DNA of 64,000 bases. Origin: Pseudomonadota bacterium. GTDB taxonomy: Bacteria > Pseudomonadota > Alphaproteobacteria > GCA-2746255. The stretch covers positions 227,213 through 291,212 of the forward strand of contig JBFMHN010000001.1 of assembly GCA_040752895.1 (NCBI GenBank), in the 5' to 3' direction. Shown one piece after another: positions 1 to 9,038 of the stretch (positions within the stretch are counted from its first letter, which is position 1; each line of letters starts with the position of its first letter). The notes below the pieces were generated by a model. It was not told the DNA's origin. It made no database searches and worked only from the letters and a program-made list of their open reading frames with translations. The translations under genes and the position numbers were made by a program.

Positions 1-1284
1 CAGACAAACGCGGCCTCCGTCTTCATTGCAAACCCCGACATTGCCGATATCCAGGTGAAGTCACCCCGGATCGTATATCTGTTCGGGAAGAAAACGGGCG
101 AGACGACACTCTATGCCGTGGACGATCGCGGCAATTTGCTCATCAATTCGAAAGTTCACGTCAGTCACAGCCTCGAGCGTTTGCGCCGCGCCGTGCACGA
201 TCTTTTACCGGGTAGCCCGGTGCAAGTGGTGTCCGTGGACGGCGCTCTTGTCGTGAGCGGCGAGGTGAGTTCGCCGCTGGAGGCGGAGGAGCTGCGTCGC
301 CTCGCGGCGCGCTTCGTCAAGGAAGACGGCGAGCTCATCAACCGTCTCCATGTAACGGGGCCGAATCAAGTCAACCTTCGGGTCCGTGTTACGGAAGTTC
401 AGCGCGAGGTTATGAAGGAATTCGGCATCAACTGGGACATCATGGGCGCCGGCGGTGACCTTGCCTTCGGAATTGCGACCGGCAGCCCGATCGCCACCGG
501 CGGGGCTTCGCTTATCGGTAACGCCTTGGCGAGGGCCCAGACCTTTGGGCTGCGGCAGAATGCGACGAACAGCCTGTTCGGCGCCATTTCCTCGGGCGGG
601 CTCGACCTAAACGCGCTGATCGACGCGCTGGAGGAAGAAGGGCTGATCACGATACTTGCCGAACCGAATCTCACCGCCGTCACCGGCGAGACAGCAAGTT
701 TTCTAGCCGGCGGCGAATTTCCCATTCTGGTGCCGCAAAATCAGAACACGATTACGATCGAGTTCAAGAAATTCGGCGTCAGCCTCGCATTTACACCGAC
801 CATTCTCGATAATTCCAGGATCAGTCTTCGTGTCCGGCCCGAGGTCAGCCAGCTTTCGGAGAACGGCGCCGTCGTATTCAATAACGTCAGCGTGCCGGCG
901 TTGACGACGCGGCGGGCGGAAACGACGGTCGAACTCGCCAGCGGCCAGACTTTCGCGATCGCCGGTTTGCTGCAGAACAATCTGCAAAGCTCTGTCAGCA
1001 AGTTCCCGGGTCTTGGCGACATTCCAATATTGGGCAGTCTCTTTCGTTCGACGCGTTTTCTCCGGAACGAGACGGAACTTGCCATCATCGTGACGCCTTA
1101 CCTCGTCCGGCCGGTGTCCAGCGGGCAGGTATTGGGGGCGACGGATGGGCTTGCGATGCCGTCCGATTTCGAGCGCATCTTCGAAGGCAGACTCTTCGAA
1201 GAGCGCCCGCCGGAAAAAGGCGACATCGTTTCCAAGCCGGAGAAACCGCGCCTTGTCGGTCCGGCCGGCTTCTCGCTCGATTAG
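1..1284 (+). CDS. cpaC: CpaC/RcpA-type secretin of the Flp/Tad pilus (5' end missing)
   Basis: Outer-membrane secretin ring through which the Flp pilus leaves the cell. The frame is open from base 1, so the gene starts before the window; the GTG at 55 is internal because the codons before it read FIANPDIADIQV, a conserved part of the N-terminal pilus-assembly domain. A BON-like segment follows (bases 150-340), then the secretin domain, ending in the usual AELAIIVTPYLV-type C-terminal strand (here TELAIIVTPYLVRP, around base 1080). It is followed 9 bases later by cpaD. cpaA, cpaB and the pilin gene are presumably upstream, outside the window. Confidence 0.95.
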   Translation, partial: QTNAASVFIANPDIADIQVKSPRIVYLFGKKTGETTLYAVDDRGNLLINSKVHVSHSLERLRRAVHDLLPGSPVQVVSVDGALVVSGEVSSPLEAEELRRLAARFVKEDGELINRLHVTGPNQVNLRVRVTEVQREVMKEFGINWDIMGAGGDLAFGIATGSPIATGGASLIGNALARAQTFGLRQNATNSLFGAISSGGLDLNALIDALEEEGLITILAEPNLTAVTGETASFLAGGEFPILVPQNQNTITIEFKKFGVSLAFTPTILDNSRISLRVRPEVSQLSENGAVVFNNVSVPALTTRRAETTVELASGQTFAIAGLLQNNLQSSVSKFPGLGDIPILGSLFRSTRFLRNETELAIIVTPYLVRPVSSGQVLGATDGLAMPSDFERIFEGRLFEERPPEKGDIVSKPEKPRLVGPAGFSLD

Positions 1285-1293
1285 GAGAGGAAA

Positions 1294-1941
1294 ATGCACC
1301 CAATTCGAAAAGCCGTGCTGGCAATTCCTCTTTTGGCGGTGGGCGCTTGCGCCACCGCTTCGGAGCGGGACTTTGCGGTTGGCGAGACGCCGAAGCGACT
1401 TGAGGTCGAGTGGTCCCGGAAAACGCATCTCGCCACCTTCGAGCTACGCGAGGCGGCGCTGCCCGAAACCGCGAAGGCGGAACTCGCCGGTTTCGTGCGG
1501 CAGAATTATGCCGGACCGGACGATCGCATCCTCGTCAACCCTGGTGTGGCGTTGGAGGAACGGCGCGATCTCTTGGAGGCGCGGGGGAGGGCTGTCCAGA
1601 ACTTTCTGGCTGATTTGGGGTACGCCTCGAACGTGGTGTCTTCGAACGCCGGGGTTGAAGGCACCGTCATCGTGGCGGTCGAGCGTTACGCCGTGCGGCT
1701 CCCGGATTGTCCGGACCGGCGCCGGGCGCCGCCGCTGACGAACGCCGTCTCAAGCAATTATGGTTGCGCGAACGTGGTCAATCTTGGGCAGATGATTGCC
1801 GACCCGCGGGATCTCGTAACCGGTCGCGACCTTGGCCCGATGGACGGTATCTATGCCGCCTCGGGGGTCGAGCGCTACCGGAAGGGCGAGATCAAGGAAC
1901 TGAAAACGGAAGAGACGACGGATGAAAACGGCGGCCAGTAA
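1294..1941 (+). CDS. cpaD: CpaD pilus biogenesis lipoprotein
   Basis: Predicted outer-membrane lipoprotein of 215 residues that helps assemble or stabilise the CpaC secretin. A type II signal peptide is visible: hydrophobic AVLAIPLLAVG followed by a lipobox cysteine at residue 19 (VGAC). The central part has the alternating strand/helix pattern of the CpaD family and the last third holds the conserved stretch SSNYGCANVVNLGQMIADPRDL. The start is supported by TAGGAGAGG upstream of the ATG. The gene overlaps cpaE by 20 bases, which suggests translational coupling inside the tad operon. Confidence 0.92.
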   Translation: MHPIRKAVLAIPLLAVGACATASERDFAVGETPKRLEVEWSRKTHLATFELREAALPETAKAELAGFVRQNYAGPDDRILVNPGVALEERRDLLEARGRAVQNFLADLGYASNVVSSNAGVEGTVIVAVERYAVRLPDCPDRRRAPPLTNAVSSNYGCANVVNLGQMIADPRDLVTGRDLGPMDGIYAASGVERYRKGEIKELKTEETTDENGGQ

Positions 1942-3139
1942 CACGGTGAGAAAACCCGTTGCGGATCCGACGGTCGAGCCTTTTCTCGGCTTCGTGTCCG
2001 ACGAGATGACCCACGAGACGCTCGCCCTTTTGGCAAAGCACGAGAAGTGGTCCGGTCAACGGGTTTTTCAGGGCGGGATCGTGGCGGCGATCGAGAGTCT
2101 GGCTTCGCGGCCCTCGCCCAAGCTGCTAATCGTGGACCTCTCTGGGTCGGATCAGCCGCTGGCGGATATCCATCGCTTAGCTGAGGTCTGCGAGGTCGGA
2201 ACGGCGGTTGTCGCGCTCGGTATGACGAACGACGTTCCCCTGTTCCGCTCGCTCCTGGAGGCGGGCGTCGCCGACTATCTGGTCAAGCCGGTTACCTTCG
2301 AAACGTTTCAAAACACGATTAAAAATCTTTCTGGAAAGAAAACCGAAACCGAAGAGGGAGCCCCAGGCCGTCTCGTCACCATCGTTGGCGCGCGCGGCGG
2401 CGTCGGGGCCAGCACGCTTGCCGTCAGCACGGCATGGCTGATCGCCCACGAACAGAAGCGGCGGGTAGCGCTTGTTGATGTCGACCTTCAATTCGGCACC
2501 GTCTCCTTGGCGCTGGATATCGAACCGAGCCGCGGGTTTCGCGAGGCGCTTGAAAATCCGGAGCGCGTGGACGATCTCTTCGTGGCCAGCGTTCTCGTGC
2601 ACGAAAGCGAGAACCTTTATGTTCTCGGCGCGGAGGAGGCTTTGGACGAAGATCTTGCCTTCGATCCGCAGGGGCTTCACCAGATGGTTCGAGAGCTCCG
2701 GCGCAATTTCGAGTGCATCGTCCTCGATCTGCCAAGAGTGCATGTGCTTCGCTATCTAGAAGTGCTTGCCGAATCCGCCGTTATCACGGTGGTCACGGAC
2801 TTTTCCCTCGCCAGCATGCGGGATACGGTGCGGCTTCGCGCGTTGATCCGCGGCGTAGCACCGCGGGCGAAGCTCTCGATCGTCGTCAATCGAACGCGAC
2901 CGGAAGACGGAAGCGATGTGCCGAAGCGGGCCTTCGAAGAGGCGATCGAGGCTCCGGTTGACGCGATCATCCCATACGACCGCAAGGCGGTTGCGCTTGC
3001 CAACCGTTCGGGCAAGCCGTTGTCCGCCGTCCTCACCGGTAGCCAGGTTGCCAAGGCATACCGCAAACTGAGCAGAACCCTGTCGGGGATAGAACCTATG
3101 GAGGCGGCTTCTTCCTTCGTGAAGCTGTTGAAGCGATGA
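1922..3139 (+). CDS. cpaE: CpaE, receiver-like/MinD-type pilus localisation ATPase
   Basis: 405-residue protein with an N-terminal pseudo-receiver (residues about 20-135, ending in the DYLVKP motif) and a C-terminal ParA/MinD-type ATPase beginning LVTIVGARGGVGAST at about residue 150. As in other CpaE proteins the P-loop lacks the usual lysine (GASTL instead of GKST); this is typical for the family and not a defect. In Caulobacter CpaE places the pilus machinery at a pole. It starts inside the end of cpaD and its stop overlaps the cpaF start (ATGA), so the genes are translated as a block. Confidence 0.93.
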   Translation: MKTAASNTVRKPVADPTVEPFLGFVSDEMTHETLALLAKHEKWSGQRVFQGGIVAAIESLASRPSPKLLIVDLSGSDQPLADIHRLAEVCEVGTAVVALGMTNDVPLFRSLLEAGVADYLVKPVTFETFQNTIKNLSGKKTETEEGAPGRLVTIVGARGGVGASTLAVSTAWLIAHEQKRRVALVDVDLQFGTVSLALDIEPSRGFREALENPERVDDLFVASVLVHESENLYVLGAEEALDEDLAFDPQGLHQMVRELRRNFECIVLDLPRVHVLRYLEVLAESAVITVVTDFSLASMRDTVRLRALIRGVAPRAKLSIVVNRTRPEDGSDVPKRAFEEAIEAPVDAIIPYDRKAVALANRSGKPLSAVLTGSQVAKAYRKLSRTLSGIEPMEAASSFVKLLKR

Positions 3140-4845
3140 AACCGCGCGCCTTTGGCAGGCGAGGGCTGGCAACGGTTCATCCTCTGGCTCCGGGCGGTGC
3201 GCCCGCGACCAGTGCGGAACGCGGCCGCGTCACCGTCGTTTCCATGACGGCGAAGGAAAAAACCGGCGGCGACGTCGTCGAATCCTTTTCTCAGCAAGCC
3301 GAAGTCAACCTTGAAGAAGCGTTCCTCCGTTTAAGGCCAACCGTGCGAAAACAGTTGGCGGAGATGGCAAGGCAGGGGGCAACGCGCGGCGCTCTTGCCA
3401 AAAATGTCGAGAAAATCGTTCAGGAATCCAAAAAGACGGACGAAGAAAAAACGCTCGTCGAACGCGACCTTGTCACGCTCCTTCTGAATGATCTGATTTC
3501 CTTCGTCGGCGTTTCCACCTCCGGTTCCCCGGGCCAAAGGGGCGAGGGGGGGCAGACGCGGGAGGGTCCGCCGGCGCCCGCCTCGAGCCGCTCGAAAGTT
3601 GAAGAGGCGAATTTGCGGGTGCGCCCCATCCTGCTGGATCGCCTTGACGTGGCCGCCGCCGCCGAGCTTTCGCGGGAAGAGCTTGCGAAGCAAATCGCAG
3701 GCGTGCTCGGCGAAATCCTGCAAGCGCTGGATATTCGCCTGAACCAGCTCGAACAGCGCGACCTCGTGACCTCTCTCGTCAACGACATGATGGGGCTCGG
3801 CCCGCTGGAAAAACTGCTGGCCGATGAAAGCGTCACCGACATCATGGTGAACGGCCCGGATCAGGTCTTCGTGGAACGTCGCGGCAAGCTTGAACTCACG
3901 GACGTCGTCTTCCAGAACGCGGCGCATCTTATGAACATCGCGACACGGATCGTCACACGCGTCGGCCGACGGATTGACGAAACGACCCCTCTCGTGGATG
4001 CCCGTCTCGAAGACGGCAGCCGCGTCAACGTCATCGTTCCGCCGCTAGCGATAGACGGCGGTTCGATTTCAATCCGTAAGTTTGCGCGAAACCGATTGAC
4101 CGTTGACGCGATGGTCGCTCAAAAGAATCTGTCCGCGGCAATGGCGACGGTTTTGAAAATTGCCTCGCGTTCGCGGCTGAATATCCTGATTTCCGGCGGA
4201 ACGGGATCGGGGAAAACGACTCTCTTGAACGCGCTCTCCGCGACGATAGATCCCGGCGAGCGGATCGTCACGATCGAGGACGCCGCAGAATTGCAGCTTC
4301 AGCAGCCGCACGTGGTTCGCTTGGAGACGCGTCCTTCCAATCTGGAAGGCGCCGGTGAAATCACGATGCGCGATCTTGTTCGAAACGCGCTCCGCATGCG
4401 GCCGGACCGTATCATCCTCGGCGAAATTCGCGGGGCAGAGGCCCTCGATATGCTACAAGCGATGAACACCGGTCACGAAGGTTCCATGTGCACGGTTCAC
4501 GCGAATCGCCCGCGCGAAGCGCTGACCCGTATCGAAAACATGGTCGCCATGGGCAACGTGAATTTACCGGCGCGTGCAGTGCGCAATCAAATTGTCGAGG
4601 CGGTCGATCTCGTCATCCAGGTTAGCCGGATGCGTGACGGCGTGCGTCGCATCGTCAGCATCATGGAAGTCGTTGGTATGGAGGGGGAGGTCGTCACGAC
4701 TCAGGAATTGTTTCGCTTCGACTTCGAAGGGGAAGGGGACGACGGGTTCCTGCGCGGCGAATTCCGTTCGACGGGCACGCGTCCGCACTTCCTTCCCCGG
4801 GCCGAAGTATTCGGCCTTGGGCGGGCTCTGATGGAGGCGGTGTGA
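3136..4845 (+). CDS. cpaF: CpaF/TadA pilus assembly ATPase with duplicated N-terminal region
   Basis: Type II/IV secretion ATPase that powers Flp pilus extension. The catalytic half is intact: [10 protein letters not shown] Walker A at residues 354-363, the Walker B-like RIILGEIRG at 425-433 and the His-box [17 protein letters not shown] at 443-459. At 569 residues it is longer than usual CpaF proteins (about 450-500). The extra length is N-terminal and looks like a second copy of the helical domain: residues 58-125 resemble 155-221, with shared L-R-x-R-P, LAK and RDLVT-x-L-x-ND motifs, separated by a Gly/Pro/Ser-rich linker. The ATGA overlap with cpaE supports the start at 3136; ATG 3244 is a second possibility and would still keep the duplication. 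Confidence 0.95.
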   Translation: MKPRAFGRRGLATVHPLAPGGAPATSAERGRVTVVSMTAKEKTGGDVVESFSQQAEVNLEEAFLRLRPTVRKQLAEMARQGATRGALAKNVEKIVQESKKTDEEKTLVERDLVTLLLNDLISFVGVSTSGSPGQRGEGGQTREGPPAPASSRSKVEEANLRVRPILLDRLDVAAAAELSREELAKQIAGVLGEILQALDIRLNQLEQRDLVTSLVNDMMGLGPLEKLLADESVTDIMVNGPDQVFVERRGKLELTDVVFQNAAHLMNIATRIVTRVGRRIDETTPLVDARLEDGSRVNVIVPPLAIDGGSISIRKFARNRLTVDAMVAQKNLSAAMATVLKIASRSRLNILISGGTGSGKTTLLNALSATIDPGERIVTIEDAAELQLQQPHVVRLETRPSNLEGAGEITMRDLVRNALRMRPDRIILGEIRGAEALDMLQAMNTGHEGSMCTVHANRPREALTRIENMVAMGNVNLPARAVRNQIVEAVDLVIQVSRMRDGVRRIVSIMEVVGMEGEVVTTQELFRFDFEGEGDDGFLRGEFRSTGTRPHFLPRAEVFGLGRALMEAV

Positions 4846-5843
4846 TGAATACGGTGCCCGCCAGCGACGAATTCTTGATGTTGGTGGTGCTGTTTGGGGT
4901 TGGCGGCGCGCTTATGGTGATCCTTCTGGCGATCGCCGGGATTCGCACCCAGCGCCGGCTGGAACGCCGGATCCAGAAGATCAACCGACGCACCGAGACG
5001 AAACCGGGCAACGTTCCGAAACCCGGTCTCCGGCGGGCGCGCACCTATAGCTCGATCGGTACGCTCGACCGGCTGCTTCGGCGCTGGCTTCCCAACCCCG
5101 CCGTGCTGCAACTCCGGCTCGAACGCACGGGCAAGCCACTTGTCGTCGGGGAATACGTCCTCGTCTGCCTCGTGCTGATCGTCGGCATTTCCCTGCTGGC
5201 GGCGAAGCTGTTCGGATTTCCTTTCTTGCTTGCGGTTTCGGTGGGCATTCTCGCCGGCGCCGCACTGCCCCACCTCGCCGTTGGCCGGCTGATCGCCAAG
5301 CGGAAGGATCGTTTCACGGCCCTTTTTCCGGAAGCGATTGATCTCATCGTGCGCGGCTTGAAGTCCGGTATGCCGGTTTCCGATTCGATTGCGACGGTCG
5401 GCCGCGAGATGGCCGAGCCGGTGGGAAGCGAATTTTGCCGCATCGACGAGCATATGCGGATGGGGCAGAACATGGATGAGACCTTGCAAGGCGCCGCCCG
5501 GCGGATCGATACGGCCGAATTCAAGTTCTTCGTCATCAGCCTTGCCGTGCAGCGGGAAACCGGCGGCAACCTGACGGAGACGCTGGAAAATCTCTCCGAC
5601 ATACTTCGCCGCCGCCGACAGATGAAATTAAAGGTGCGGGCCATGTCGTCCGAGGCAAGGGCCAGCGCCTACATCATCGGTTCGCTGCCTTTTCTGATGT
5701 TTGGGATTCTTTACCTGATGAATCCCGACTATGCGACGAAGCTGTTTACAGACCCCCGCGGGAAATTTCTACTGGGCGCCGGCCTCGTCAGCATGGGGGT
5801 CGGCATCACCGTCATGATGAAAATGGTGAGGTTTCGAATCTAG
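4845..5843 (+). CDS. tadB: TadB-type inner-membrane pilus platform protein
   Basis: 332-residue type II secretion F-domain protein; with TadC it forms the inner-membrane platform driven by CpaF. There is an N-terminal membrane segment (residues about 11-32), a basic cytoplasmic region, two central membrane segments (about 105-150), the F domain with IDLIVRGLKSGMPVSDSI and FFVISLAVQRETGGNL, and a C-terminal membrane segment. ATG at 4845 overlaps the cpaF stop by one base (TGATG); a GTG three bases earlier is the only alternative. The order cpaF-tadB-tadC is the standard one. Confidence 0.93.
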   Translation: MNTVPASDEFLMLVVLFGVGGALMVILLAIAGIRTQRRLERRIQKINRRTETKPGNVPKPGLRRARTYSSIGTLDRLLRRWLPNPAVLQLRLERTGKPLVVGEYVLVCLVLIVGISLLAAKLFGFPFLLAVSVGILAGAALPHLAVGRLIAKRKDRFTALFPEAIDLIVRGLKSGMPVSDSIATVGREMAEPVGSEFCRIDEHMRMGQNMDETLQGAARRIDTAEFKFFVISLAVQRETGGNLTETLENLSDILRRRRQMKLKVRAMSSEARASAYIIGSLPFLMFGILYLMNPDYATKLFTDPRGKFLLGAGLVSMGVGITVMMKMVRFRI

Positions 5844-6821
5844 ATGCCGTTCGATCCGAAATCCTTGGGCATGGCACCGGAGGACATCGTCGCCATTCTG
5901 GCCGCCGCCGCCGCCCTGGTCAGCGTCCTCGCCGTTTGGGTCGGGCTGATCGCCCGCGACCCGATGGCGCTGCGCGCCCGCGGACTGCTCGCCCGTCGCG
6001 ACGAGTTGCGCGCGGGGTTTCTGGCGGCACCCCGCCGGCAGCATAGACGGGAACTCGGCCTTGGCCTGATGCGCAAAGTCGTGGCCCGGCTCAACCTCAT
6101 GCGCTCGAACCAGGTGGATCGGGTCACGCAACGGTTGGCCCAGGCCGGCTGGCGCCGCCGCGATGCCCTGACCGTCTATTTGTTCATGAAAGCGGTTTTG
6201 CCGATCGTTCTCGGGGCGGTCGCGCTTTTTCTGATCTACGGGCTCAAGATCTTGGGTTCCGCCAGCCCGATGCTGAATCTTTTCTTTGCGCTGGCTGCCG
6301 TTCTGGCGGGGGCCTATGCGCCGGAAATTTTCGTGCAAAATCAGATCCGTCGGCGACGGCAGCAGATTCGTCTCGGCCTTCCGGACGGTCTCGATCTCAT
6401 GGTCATCTGTGCCGAGGCGGGCCTGAGCCTGGACGCCATGCTGGAACGCGTCGCGCGCGAGCTTTCGCTTTCCTGGCCCGAGCTTGCCGAAGAAATAGGC
6501 CTGACGGCCGTCGAGCTTGGTTTTCTGCCGGAGCGGAAGCAGGCAATGGAAAATCTATCCGCACGCATCGAGATGACGGAGGTTCGCGCGCTGACGAACA
6601 CGTTTGCCCAGACCGAACGCTACGGGAGCCCGCTTTCCCAATCCTTGCGTGTGCTGGCGAAGGAGTTGCGGACCGAGCGGTTGACGCGGGCGGAAGAAAA
6701 AGCGGCGCGGTTGCCGGCCATTCTTACCGTTCCGATGATCACGTTCATTCTGCCGGCGCTGTTTATCGTCCTGATCGGGCCGGCGATCCTCAAGGTCATC
6801 GATGGGTTGGGGGGCTTATAA
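5844..6821 (+). CDS. tadC: TadC-type inner-membrane pilus platform protein
   Basis: 325-residue partner of TadB with the same T2SSF fold: an N-terminal membrane segment after residue 10, two central membrane segments (about 115-160), the conserved block GLPDGLDLMVICAEAGLSLD near residue 178, and a C-terminal membrane segment ending in VLIGPAILKVI. The ATG follows the tadB stop directly with no gap. It is the last gene on this strand before an inverted tadD, which lies 20 bases downstream in convergent orientation. Confidence 0.93.
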   Translation: MPFDPKSLGMAPEDIVAILAAAAALVSVLAVWVGLIARDPMALRARGLLARRDELRAGFLAAPRRQHRRELGLGLMRKVVARLNLMRSNQVDRVTQRLAQAGWRRRDALTVYLFMKAVLPIVLGAVALFLIYGLKILGSASPMLNLFFALAAVLAGAYAPEIFVQNQIRRRRQQIRLGLPDGLDLMVICAEAGLSLDAMLERVARELSLSWPELAEEIGLTAVELGFLPERKQAMENLSARIEMTEVRALTNTFAQTERYGSPLSQSLRVLAKELRTERLTRAEEKAARLPAILTVPMITFILPALFIVLIGPAILKVIDGLGGL

Positions 6822-6841
6822 AGATGGCCGCGCGGTCGCCT

Positions 6842-7705
6842 TCAATCATGGGCTCCCTTCGCGGCCGCACTTTCGCCGGTCGGCTGGCCGGTCATGACGG
6901 CGTTTACCCTGGCCGTCTCCGAAAGGGTCCGCAGGTGGCGATAATAGGCGAGGTTGCTTTGAACCGCGCCCTCCTTGAGGTCGATCCGTCCGACCTTCGC
7001 CGCCGCCTCGAAATCGCCGGCAAGACCATAGGCAAGGGCGAGGTTCTGTCGTTCCCGCGGACTTGCCGCCGAGTCGACGGCGACTTCCTGCAAAAGGCGA
7101 ATGGCTTCTTTGTGTTTTCCGTTCAAGGCCAGCGAAAGCCCAAGGTTGTTACGGACGGAAAGGTTTTCAGGAGTCATGGACAGCGCCTTCCGGTAATTGG
7201 CTTGGGCGCGCGCGTGGTCACCCAGGCGATCGAGGGCGACGCCCATGCCATTGAGGGTGGCGGCATCTTCGCCTTGCCGTTCGGAGACTTGCCGGAATTC
7301 CTCGTAGGCCGCTTGCGGCTCGCTGAGCGCGAGCAGCGTGTAAGCAAGCTCGCGGCGGGCGTTTGCGTTTTCCGGTTCCAGGGCGAGGGCCGTGCGCAGG
7401 GCCGTGGCGGCGTCGCGCTTGGCGCCCATCGCGCTCAGGGTGAAGCCGAGTTCGACCAGGGGCTCCGCGCGCTTCGGGTCGAGCAGGTGGGCGCGCTGGT
7501 AGAGACCGACGGCCGAAGCGAGATCGCCGCCCGCCCGGGTGCGCGCCGCGACCCGAAGCAGGGTATCCACCGTCGCCGTTTCCGCGTCCGGCGAGGCGGG
7601 GCGGTTGCCATCCGCCGCGCATCCCCCGGCCAGCAAGAACAGGCCGAAAAGCCCGCAACCGGCGGCCCGACGAAAGGACGGCCAAAAAAGTTTTATCCAA
7701 GGCAT
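6842..7705 (-). CDS. tadD: TadD-like TPR lipoprotein
   Basis: 287-residue lipoprotein from the ATG at 7705: a basic N-terminus, a hydrophobic run and a lipobox ending GGC at residue 28, then about five tetratricopeptide repeats (for example the block starting GDLASAVGLYQRAHLLDPKR). TadD proteins help the secretin reach the outer membrane. A longer in-frame extension upstream to 7984 overlaps the divergent TadE gene and is not protein-like, so it was excluded. The gene is inverted relative to the rest of the tad locus and so needs its own promoter within about 50 bases of the divergent TadE-like gene. Confidence 0.88.
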   Translation of the reverse strand: MPWIKLFWPSFRRAAGCGLFGLFLLAGGCAADGNRPASPDAETATVDTLLRVAARTRAGGDLASAVGLYQRAHLLDPKRAEPLVELGFTLSAMGAKRDAATALRTALALEPENANARRELAYTLLALSEPQAAYEEFRQVSERQGEDAATLNGMGVALDRLGDHARAQANYRKALSMTPENLSVRNNLGLSLALNGKHKEAIRLLQEVAVDSAASPRERQNLALAYGLAGDFEAAAKVGRIDLKEGAVQSNLAYYRHLRTLSETARVNAVMTGQPTGESAAAKGAHD

Positions 7706-7753
7706 GCCGGGGAAAAGCCTAGTGCGACTTCCCTTGCCGAAAGGTAAACGCCG

Positions 7754-8353
7754 ATGCGGGAAGCGATCAAAAACATCTGGAATATCGGCAAATTGCTTCG
7801 CAGCGAGGGTGGTGTAACCGCGATCGAATTCGCCTTTGCGATGCCGATTGTGGCGGTGGCGCTGATCGGCCTTATCGAGTTCGCCATGATCATGTTCGTC
7901 ACCACGCTGATGGAAGGGGGGCTGCGTGAGGCCGCCCGTTTCGGGATCACCGGCTTCGCGCCGGCGGGTGTTAGCCGCGAGCAACGTATCCTCGATATTC
8001 TGGCCGACCGTACGCTCGGCCTAGTGGACGTGAACCAGGCCGAGATCACGACCTTGATCTACCCGGCCTTCGACGATATCGGAAAGCCCGAGCCCTATAC
8101 GGACGATTCGCCCGCCAACGGCAGCTACGACGCCGGCGAAGCCTTCGTGGACATCAACGGCAACGGCCAGTGGGACGCCGACATGGCGGCGGCGGGGGCT
8201 GGCGGGCCCGGGGATATCGTCGTTTACCGGATTACCTACGATTGGGAGATGCTGACCGGCCTCCTCGATAACTTTATCGGTCAGGGCGGTGCGATCCGGC
8301 TGACGGCCAGCATCGCCGTTCAGAACGAACCCTTCGAGGTGGCTGGGCCATGA
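7754..8353 (+). CDS. TadE-like pseudopilin with an EF-hand-like insertion
   Basis: 199-residue protein with the TadE/TadG signature: a short cytoplasmic N-terminus, GGVTAIEFAFAMP at residues 19-31 (the Glu is the conserved pseudopilin glutamate) and a hydrophobic segment up to about residue 50. The periplasmic part contains two loops that resemble calcium-binding EF-hand/dockerin loops: a canonical DINGNGQWDAD at 133-143 and a degenerate DDSPANGSYDAGE at 117-129. TadE-type pseudopilins are minor subunits of the Flp pilus machine. It overlaps the next gene by four bases (ATGA). Confidence 0.87.
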   Translation: MREAIKNIWNIGKLLRSEGGVTAIEFAFAMPIVAVALIGLIEFAMIMFVTTLMEGGLREAARFGITGFAPAGVSREQRILDILADRTLGLVDVNQAEITTLIYPAFDDIGKPEPYTDDSPANGSYDAGEAFVDINGNGQWDADMAAAGAGGPGDIVVYRITYDWEMLTGLLDNFIGQGGAIRLTASIAVQNEPFEVAGP

Positions 8354-8901
8354 TGAAATGCTTCCTGCACCGCTTCCGGCGCGATCACCGGGGATCGCTC
8401 CTCGTCGAGACGGCCTTCGTCATGCCGCTTCTGGTCGTCATGATTTTGGCCGGCGTCGAGCTTACCCGCTATATGCTGTTGCAGCAGAAACTGGATGCCG
8501 TCGCTGTCACGGTGGCTGATCTCGTGGCGCAGCGCAAAGAAATCTCGGCGGCGACCGTCGATCGGATATTCCAGGCGACCAATCACGTCATCACCCCCTT
8601 CACGTTTGGGGCGAACGGCGCCGTCGTCGTGACATCGGTCAGCGCAAACGGCGGCGGGCCGGTCGTGGATTGGCAGCGCATCGGCGGCGGCACGTTTTCG
8701 GTTGCCAGCGCCATCGGAACTCCGGGAAGCGCGGCGACGCTTCCGGCGGGCTTTTTGGTCCGGAACGGGGAGAACGCGATCGTCGCCGAGGTGTTCTACA
8801 ATTATTCACCCCTGCTGCGGACGGATTTCCTGACGAACCTGCAGATGTATCACCGATCCTTCTTCCGGCCGCGTTTTGGCTCCCTGAGCATGCTGCAATG
8901 A
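8350..8901 (+). CDS. second TadE/TadF-like pseudopilin
   Basis: 183-residue protein with the N-terminal pseudopilin pattern: basic HRFRRDHRGS, then LLVETAFVMPLLVVMILAGVE (the Glu at residue 22 fits the conserved position) and a periplasmic domain with no further membrane segment. It is coupled to the upstream TadE-like gene by an ATGA overlap, as expected for two minor pilins made together. Whether it corresponds to TadE or TadF of the Aggregatibacter nomenclature cannot be decided from sequence alone. No von Willebrand-domain TadG is present in the window. Confidence 0.85.
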   Translation: MMKCFLHRFRRDHRGSLLVETAFVMPLLVVMILAGVELTRYMLLQQKLDAVAVTVADLVAQRKEISAATVDRIFQATNHVITPFTFGANGAVVVTSVSANGGGPVVDWQRIGGGTFSVASAIGTPGSAATLPAGFLVRNGENAIVAEVFYNYSPLLRTDFLTNLQMYHRSFFRPRFGSLSMLQ

Positions 8902-8947
8902 TTTGCCTCCGGCCGTCTAACGCTTGACCGCGGCTATTATGGGCAAG

Positions 8948-8964
8948 GCCCGCTTCCGGCGGGC
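8948..8964 (+). terminator. possible weak terminator after the pseudopilin genes
   Basis: A six-base-pair perfect hairpin (GCCCGC / GCGGGC, five-base loop) lies 46 bases after the last tad gene. The T-rich stretch (GATTTTTCC) comes about 20 bases later instead of directly after the stem, so intrinsic termination is uncertain. Confidence 0.35.
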
Positions 8965-9038
8965 TTAACGGCCTGTTTAGATTTTTCCTCAATCCTATGT
9001 AGGGAATATCCTCGGAAGTGGGGGGTAGCGGTTTCGCT

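Noticed and set aside
1922-3139. Missing Walker A lysine in CpaE as a possible inactivation
   Set aside because: The GGVGAST form is usual in CpaE proteins and not a local defect.
6824-7747. A 307-codon plus-strand frame directly after tadC
   Set aside because: It is antisense to the TPR lipoprotein gene, whose signal peptide, lipobox and TPR repeats are clear.
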